From the NCBI GenBank assembly GCA_963556695.1, contig CAUWAG010000010.1, positions 5,642,001-5,706,000 of the forward strand: 64,000 nt of DNA. Direction: 5' to 3'. The stretch is from Anthostomella pinea. Taxonomy: Eukaryota > Ascomycota > Sordariomycetes > Xylariales > Xylariaceae. The notes under the pieces were generated by a model. It was not told the DNA's origin. It worked only from the letters and a program-made list of their open reading frames with translations, and made no database searches. Numbering within the stretch: the stretch's first letter is position 1; each line of letters begins with the position of its first letter. The translations under genes and the position numbers were made by a program. This document shows, in pieces, positions 58,102 through 64,000 of this stretch.

Positions 58102-58659
58102 GTCGCGTTTATACCCCATTCTCAAGCCCGTTGTGGAACCTGCCCACGTTAATTACTGTTCCCATCTAATAGGGGTAATGGAGTTGTGAAAACTGAGCCC
58201 CGCGTCCGTCTGATTTGCACAGATGGTGCACATGGATGATATGCTTAAGAGCTAATTGAGTCTGTTGGAAGGAGAATTGATGGAGGAAGGAGGATTGATG
58301 GAAGAATGCCATCAAGATATGTCCCTGCACAGGGCTACGAGGCGTCAGGAAGCGTGTGAACGACCCACGATATCAAAATATTCTCCATTGGGAGTCCAGA
58401 TGGCTCCCTCTTTCTACCCGACCAGTTAGGTTTAGTTCACGATGTAATTCCAAGTTTCTTATGATACCAAGCAAAAGCAGACTTCGAATTCCCACCTCTT
58501 CCGTCTGTATTACCTATAGAAGACGTCGAAGACATGAGCTGTTTGCTTCAATTGAGCGGCCCCCCTTGCCATGGGTATATCCTAGCCACTCTGCCCTACA
58601 CATCCGAATCTGTACGGACCGCCGAGACCACAAGTTTATGTTCCCCGTGACCTAGTAAC
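58102..58659. other. intergenic region between convergent genes
   Basis: 3' flanks of cdc12 (+) and the mitochondrial kinase gene (-). A short GGAAGGAG/ATTGATGGAGG repeat lies near 58269–58305; nothing else is seen. Confidence 0.5.
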
Positions 58660-60449
58660 TTAGACGGCATCCATCGCCGCTCTCGTAGCCAACTGCTCGT
58701 TCTTATTGCCAAGCTTGGAAATCTGCAGGAAGGCGTCCACGCCGTAGCCCTCCAGACTGTGCAGCTCCAAGCTGCCGGCCCAGTACTCGGCGTAGACGCG
58801 GCTGAGCGGCAGGCCCATGCCGAGGCGCAGGTTGGGCGGGCGGGTCGAGAGCGACGTCAGCGAGCTGTCGTGGCCGACGACGCGGCCGCCGCCGCCGTCC
58901 TGCAGGCTGCTGAAGTTGCCGTCGACGCGCAGCTCCTGCAGCGTGGCGGCCATGAGCGGCACCTGCTCGAGGTTCTCGAGCCGCTGGCTGCGGAGCTGGC
59001 CCTTGCGGCCGAAGGACCACAGGTACGGCAGCGTGTCGCGCGGCACGCCGCCGCCCTGGTCTGAGATGCGGATTATGACGTGCTGCTGGGCCTCGCAGAG
59101 GGTGACCTCGATGGGGGGCGGGGGTTTTTGGTGTTGCTCAGGGGAGTTGGACTTGTGCTTGTCGATGACGGCCTGCACGGCGTTGCGCAGCAGCTCGCCG
59201 ACGATGTACTCGAGGTGGCTGAGGATGTAGGGGAAGGTGGCCTCGAGGTGGCCGTCGACGCGGATCTCGGGGATGGCGATGTCGGGCCCCGGGTTGGCGG
59301 AGCGCGCGAGGTCCTGCACGGCGCGGCCGCAGCGCTCGATGACGTCTTTCGCGACGCACTTGAGGAAGACCTCGCCGATGAAGTCGGACTCGGACAGCTT
59401 GGCGCCCGGCGAGAACCAGTCCGCGTTGAAGGTCTCGGTTAGGGCTAGGTGCTGCTCGGCTATTACGCGGCGGGAGATTCGCTGGTGGGTGGTTGGGTTA
59501 GAATGGGGTTTTGGATGTCAGGGCCCGGGATTGTAGTCTGGTTCCCCCTTTTCGTCTGTTCGTCTACGTTCGTCTTTCAAGTCGCCCTCCTCGCCCACCT
59601 CCACCAAGTATGTACGTGTAGGGATAGATAGCACTCACGGATCGTAGGATGGTGTTCATGAAGCGGTCGAGCTCATCGGTCGGCATCAGGCCGCTGCACT
59701 CGAGGATGCCCATGGCCAGCTTGGGGATGACGCTGAGGTGGGCGCGCAGCATCTTGGCCATCTCGGCGCAGAAGCGCTCGTTGTCGTCGAGCGTCTTGAT
59801 CTCCTTGACGCGCCGGAACGTGTCGAAGGCGTTGTAGTAGAGCTCGTAGACGTCGCTGATGTGCGGGTTCGTCACTACCACGTACGGCAGCCGCTGCATG
59901 TCACGGATGCGGTGGGCGATTCTGTAGAAGAGCTTGTATCAGCCTTCTTCAGCCCGTCTGCATATGTCTGAATGTATGTCTCCCTCCCTGACCATCCTTT
60001 CTTCTGGGTGTTTGTAGGGTGTGTATGTACCTGGTCGGCAGCTCCGTCCGCACGTAGTTCGCCGAGCTGATGAGTCGCGCCTCGGTCAAAGACCGCCCAA
60101 ACACCATCAGCTGTCGCAGACTGATCGGCCGGGCCTCCTTGGCTACCCATCTGTTTACGCGCACAAGCAGAAGCTCAAGTCAGTCATTTCTGGCTTTGCG
60201 CTGCGGGTAGACGCAGAGAGAGTGTGTGTGGGAGAGCTCGGCGTACTCGTCCAAGACCTGAACAGGCCGCCACTTGGCCGTATGCGCCCATCTCCTCCCG
60301 TCATTGTTTGTCCTCGGATCGCTGTTGTAGATGTGGTGGTGGTGGTGGTCAAGTGCCCTCGTCGGGGCAAACAATCGACATGGTTTCGTCACTATCCGCG
60401 AGCTCAGCCGGACGGTCTTGGTGGCATTCTGCACCGCGAATGGTAACAT
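58660..60449 (-). CDS. mitochondrial PDK/BCKDK-family protein kinase
   Basis: Predicted 475-aa histidine-kinase-like serine kinase of the mitochondrial matrix, which phosphorylates and inactivates pyruvate dehydrogenase or branched-chain keto-acid dehydrogenase E1. Exons 60449–60247, 60150–60031, 59921–59639 and 59481–58660. The N-terminus is basic and Ser/Thr-rich with a five-His run, consistent with a presequence. Family marks: FGRSLTEARLISSANYVRTE, RLPYVVVTNPHISDVYELYY, ISRRVIAEQHLAL (H-box region), GELLRNAVQAV (N-box, Asn about 302), SDQGGG (G1) and GMGLPLSRVYAEYWAGSLEL (G2). A Gly-rich insert lies before G2. Whether its target is PDH or BCKDH cannot be decided from sequence by eye. Confidence 0.9.
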
Positions 60450-60924
60450 GCCGACCGTTCCATGCCAGAGGGAATCGTCTCTTCTGGCTGTGCTGTTGTG
60501 GATGACTTCGAGATGGTGTTTCGAGATGGTGACTCGTCCTCACGTGTCAATTGTGAGTCTCAACTATCGCCAGGTGTTGATTGGCTCTGATGTGGTCTGA
60601 AAGGTGACTCGACCTCTTTCTTTCAAATCTTTAGGTGGATTTTAGTATTTGTCACTTCGTCACTGCAGGACGACTTCCCCGCATTTTCTCCAAGCAGCTA
60701 ATCAGACGGCGCGTCATCCAGATATACGGACCGACAGACTCATCCAATATGTAGACGTATGTGTAAAAGATATTCAATAGGCTGTGAGATATATTATTCT
60801 TATTCTCGTTACTACGACCTCTCAATAGTTACAAGACTGGTATACCGTATGATAGGGCTTGGAAGTGGTCACGGAGTCATTGAGCCAGCTCCGCTACTGT
60901 GGAGAGACAGCTCCGGACTTAAAC

Positions 60925-60950
60925 GGAAGCCGGGAAGCCGGGAAGCCGGG
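60925..60950. repeat. (GGAAGCCG)3 tandem repeat
   Basis: Three octamer-like units in non-coding DNA. Confidence 0.85.
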
Positions 60951-61632
60951 ACATAGCTTGAGAGCTTGATTTGGAGTCACTGTAGCTCAACCGCAAGTTC
61001 ATCACTGCTTAAAGTTCTCTTGGCCGTTCCTCTGTTACAATGATAGCTATATCCTCACGAAGTCTCCAAGTTTCGAGAGGTCTTGGTTTGTGACTTACCT
61101 TTGCTCAAACTTAGCTGGATATCAGTGGTGTCCCTTGATGCAATTCCAGACTTCAGACATACTGTACGTTGTGTGGAATAAGCCCCCTGCCACAAATAGC
61201 TGCAATATTTAGCTCAAGAGTATTGGTCATTCCAAAGTGCTTATTTCAAAAACACATGATGCCCTAGATTTTCATGGCCTTAGTCGAAAGGGTGTACGGA
61301 GAATATTGAGGGTTCAGTGTATCTTGCACAGACATGTACGTTCCATGCATCTTAGGTTAACCCAGCCGATTGACAAGCAGCTTGGGCTGCATCTACTTAT
61401 ATCCGCATGCTGCTTTTATCAGTCTCTCAAGGAAGGTAGGAGTAGACCGATGTTTATTGCAGCATCCTAGACGGTCTGACGGTGGGCTTCAATGGATGTT
61501 TGGCTGTTTGGCGTTGTGAAGCCAGATGGCTTGACGTGAGGCAACGGCACAACGTCATCGTCATCGCAGCTGATTAGTGGGGGCCTGCTGAGTGCTGTAA
61601 GTGGATTCATTGAGTCAAAACGAACAACTGTT

Positions 61633-61672
61633 AACTCGCAACTCGCAACTCGCAACGCGCAACGCGCAACGC
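61633..61672. repeat. AACTCGC / AACGCGC heptamer repeat
   Basis: Three AACTCGC units followed by nearly three AACGCGC units; a one-base variant took over half the array. Confidence 0.9.
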
Positions 61673-62492
61673 TCAGTGACTAACACGCTCTGCGAGACTA
61701 TATATAACACAATGACAACTCAGTTTCAAATCCAGTAAATGTATTGCCTGTAAATATAGGTAGCTTTTTGCTGAATTGCAGGCGTCCCAATGCAGGGGCA
61801 TTGTATGGGTGGAAGTGTTGTTGCAGCGAAAGCCTGGTGTCTGTCGTAGTAAGCAAGCTCGGTACCTGCAGCTCAAAAAGGGGTACCTTTGCTTGGCCCA
61901 CGGATAAGCTGACGGTATAGGTACTGCGGACCCCACCTCTGTGTTCTTCGACCCACGCCCCGCCATGGCCCGTGCGAATTTGTCGTCACACGTAGTGCCC
62001 CCCAGGCAGGCATTGTACTGCTTTTCTCTACCTGTCGCGACCATACGCCTACAGGCCAATCCACTGCGCCTCAGCCCACCTTTCGAGACACCCACTCCAC
62101 CACCTGCATCCAAGATCAGACCTGGATGAAGCAATCCCTACAGCTTCACTTCTTGTATTCTTGGGTGCTCTCAACTACCACCGCCTCCTCCTGCTCCCTC
62201 CTGCCTCCTGCGCAGATTTACACCACGCTCAACGCATTCGCTGGCATCGTCTGCTCTGCCGCGGCTGCCCCGCACACACAGAGATACTCCCATTCTCTCC
62301 GTGCCTCTCTCTTCCCTCGTCATTATTTCCCGACCCCACCATCATCTACCTCCAGACTATCTGCTCCTGCGTCGGGACGACCGCCAAGCAGCAGGAACTC
62401 TCCATCTTTGGTCCACGCTTTCCTGCCCGCCCTTATTTCCTTGACCACCAGTTGCACGTCCCGAACGTGTTGGACGTACAGCACGCGCAGAC

Positions 62493-64000
62493 ATGGTAAG
62501 CTCTCCAGCTCAAGTTCCACTCCCTCTGCCCTCCCCAATTACCTCCTCGTCATCTGGCAACCTTGAAGAGTTGCCTCAAGAGAGGCATGATTCCTCACCT
62601 TACATCAACCACACCTCCTAAGAAACTCGTGTTTTATGTACACAGGGCTTGAAACTCGTCCATCTTACCCCACTGTCTTTCCTTTCATCTTTGTCATTCC
62701 TGCCGACTGCCGAGTTGTTTCCCCAATACTGAGGCTGACCGTGCTCCTTTGAACCAGAGTTACGACTCCGATATCCACTCGCCCAACCACATGATGGTCG
62801 ACTCCCAGGACGAGATGGTCGTCCAACCCACCCAGGATGGCAACGATCCAGTTGCCATCATCGAACCCGACCAGCTCGACAATGACGCCGATCCGCTCGA
62901 GAACCAGCCGTTGGCTACCGACTGTATGTTTCAGACCGGCATTACAAGGATGGGTCGGCCTTGCGTGTACTTGCGCTGACACAAATAAACAGTCGAGGCT
63001 ATGAAAGAGATCGTCTTGCCCCCGCTCCTGGAGGAACCCAGAATCCTAGAAGATGTCGTCGACACATGGACCGTCGAAAAATGGAGGAGTCTCCCTAAGA
63101 AGGAGCACGGCCCTGTGTTCTACGCTGGAGGATTTCCTTGGTCAGCGCAGTTGAGTCTTTCTTGAGCGCAACAACCAGCTGACTCGGTCAAATAGGCGCA
63201 TCCTCCTCTTCCCCTTTGGCAACAATGTCGACCAGTCGTCCGTATATTTAGAGCACGGCTTCGAGGATGCTAACAGCATCCCCGACGATTGGAGCTGCTG
63301 CGTGCAGTTTGGACTGGTCATGTGGAATAGAACAGACCCTTCGCTGTTCTGCCATCACACTGCCCACCATCGTTTCACCAAGGAGGAAAGCGACTGGGGC
63401 TTCACACGGTTCCTCGAGCTCCGAAAGATGTTCCAACCGAGCTGGGAGAATTCTGACCGCCCACTCGTTGAGAACGAATCCTGCAACATCACTGCCTACG
63501 TCCGAATCGTAGAGGACGAGACAGGAGTCATGTGGCACAATTTCCAAAACTATGATTCCAAGAAGGAGACCGGCTACGTTGGCCTGAAGAATCAGGGTGC
63601 CACCTGCTACCTGAACTCCCTTCTCCAATCGCTGTACTTTACCAACGCGTTTCGGAAGGTGAGTTGTACAAAAGGACTAGTGATAGTGAAATGATCAACT
63701 GACTGGGCGCTAGGCTGTTTATCAAATCCCTACTGCCGAAGATGAGAGTGTCAACAACAGCGCTTACACGCTCCAGAGACTTTTTTATCAGCTACAGATA
63801 TCGAATCTCGCGGTAGGCACGAATGAACTCACGCGATCTTTCGGTTGGGACAGCAGACATGTCTTCGAGCAGCAGGACGTTCAAGAGTTGTCTCGTAAGC
63901 TTATCGAGCGCATGGAAGAGAGGATGAAGGGCACCGCCGCTGAAGATGCTCTTCCCCGCATGCTCAGCGGCAAGGTCAAGACCTATGTCTCATGCATCGA
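62493..64000 (+). CDS. ubp15: USP7/Ubp15-type deubiquitinase, 5' part
   Basis: N-terminal portion of a large ubiquitin-specific protease; it runs off the window end. Exons: possibly 62493–62495 (ATG only), then 62758–62923, 62993–63140, 63196–63658 and 63714 onward. An acidic N-terminus leads into a MATH/TRAF domain ([20 protein letters not shown] then [10 protein letters not shown], ending [20 protein letters not shown]). The USP catalytic core begins at [20 protein letters not shown], with the nucleophile Cys in ATCYLN, and continues with [20 protein letters not shown]. The MATH-plus-USP order is specific to the USP7/Ubp15 group. The start is uncertain: the ATG/GTAAGC exon joins in phase to AGTTACGAC, but an internal start at ATG 62791 is possible. 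Confidence 0.9.

Larger units (their letters stand above)
60450..62492. other. gene-free stretch: divergent flank of the kinase and ubp15 genes
   Basis: No supported gene. The 60.8–61.5 kb part is noticeably richer in A and T than its surroundings. It contains a 77-codon frame with no ATG start, possibly decayed sequence. From about 62.1 kb the sequence turns pyrimidine-rich, as expected for the ubp15 leader. Confidence 0.45.

Noticed and set aside
61237..61470. 77-codon frame with a transposase-like basic patch (LSRKGVRRILRV)
   Set aside because: It starts at GTG, is too short, and shows no catalytic residues or terminal repeats; at most decayed sequence.

Overview
This window comes from a filamentous ascomycete (Pezizomycotina, most likely a Sordariomycete). 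The conserved genes are nearly all split by short introns (47–172 bp) with GT...AG borders. Their products match filamentous-fungal families: a Cdc12-type septin with a long coiled coil, an AzgA purine permease, a cAMP-receptor-like GPCR, DUF3455 and CASP/Coy1. There are no operons. Long stretches hold only microsatellites and chance reading frames. I built the exon models by joining frames at splice signals so that family-conserved residues read through; no transcript data were available.

Layout. 1–2.2 kb: no gene. 2.2–8.7 kb: a divergent trafficking pair, VPS3 (-) and the Golgi CASP protein (+). 12.2–13.2 kb: a secreted DUF3455 protein (+). 15.3–16.9 kb: a small inverted-repeat element and a UCH37-type deubiquitinase (-) with a 14-nt microexon. 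17.9–20.2 kb: an AzgA permease (-) in nine exons. 25.3–27.3 kb: a disordered protein with a degenerate methyltransferase fold (+). 30.1–31.6 kb: a GPCR (-). 37.0–38.3 kb: a low-complexity orphan (+). 38.9–41.8 kb: fibrillarin (-) and ribosomal protein uL22/RPL17 (+), divergent. 42.9–49.2 kb: a same-strand array of seven to nine tiny single-pass membrane proteins. 49.5–51.4 kb: a BCS1-like AAA ATPase (-). 53.2–58.1 kb: PWP2 (-) and septin CDC12 (+), divergent. 58.7–60.4 kb: a mitochondrial PDK/BCKDK-family kinase (-). 62.5–64.0 kb: the 5' part of a USP7/Ubp15-type deubiquitinase (+), cut by the window end.

Themes. Fibrillarin, RPL17 and PWP2 all serve ribosome biogenesis; the first two share a 461-bp divergent promoter containing an RRPE-like motif. 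VPS3 and CASP both act in membrane traffic. UCH37 and Ubp15 are both deubiquitinases but lie about 46 kb apart, so nothing suggests functional linkage.

The most unusual region is 42.9–49.2 kb. A run of micro-genes (47–141 aa) on the + strand each encodes one hydrophobic segment, usually followed by a short basic or aromatic tail, and I recognise no known family. Two members share a Gly/Leu transmembrane pattern, which suggests an expanding lineage-specific family. Splicing oddities elsewhere include the UCH37 microexon, a probable GC-AG intron, start-codon-only first exons, and a fibrillarin donor that is one base out of register with the conserved protein.
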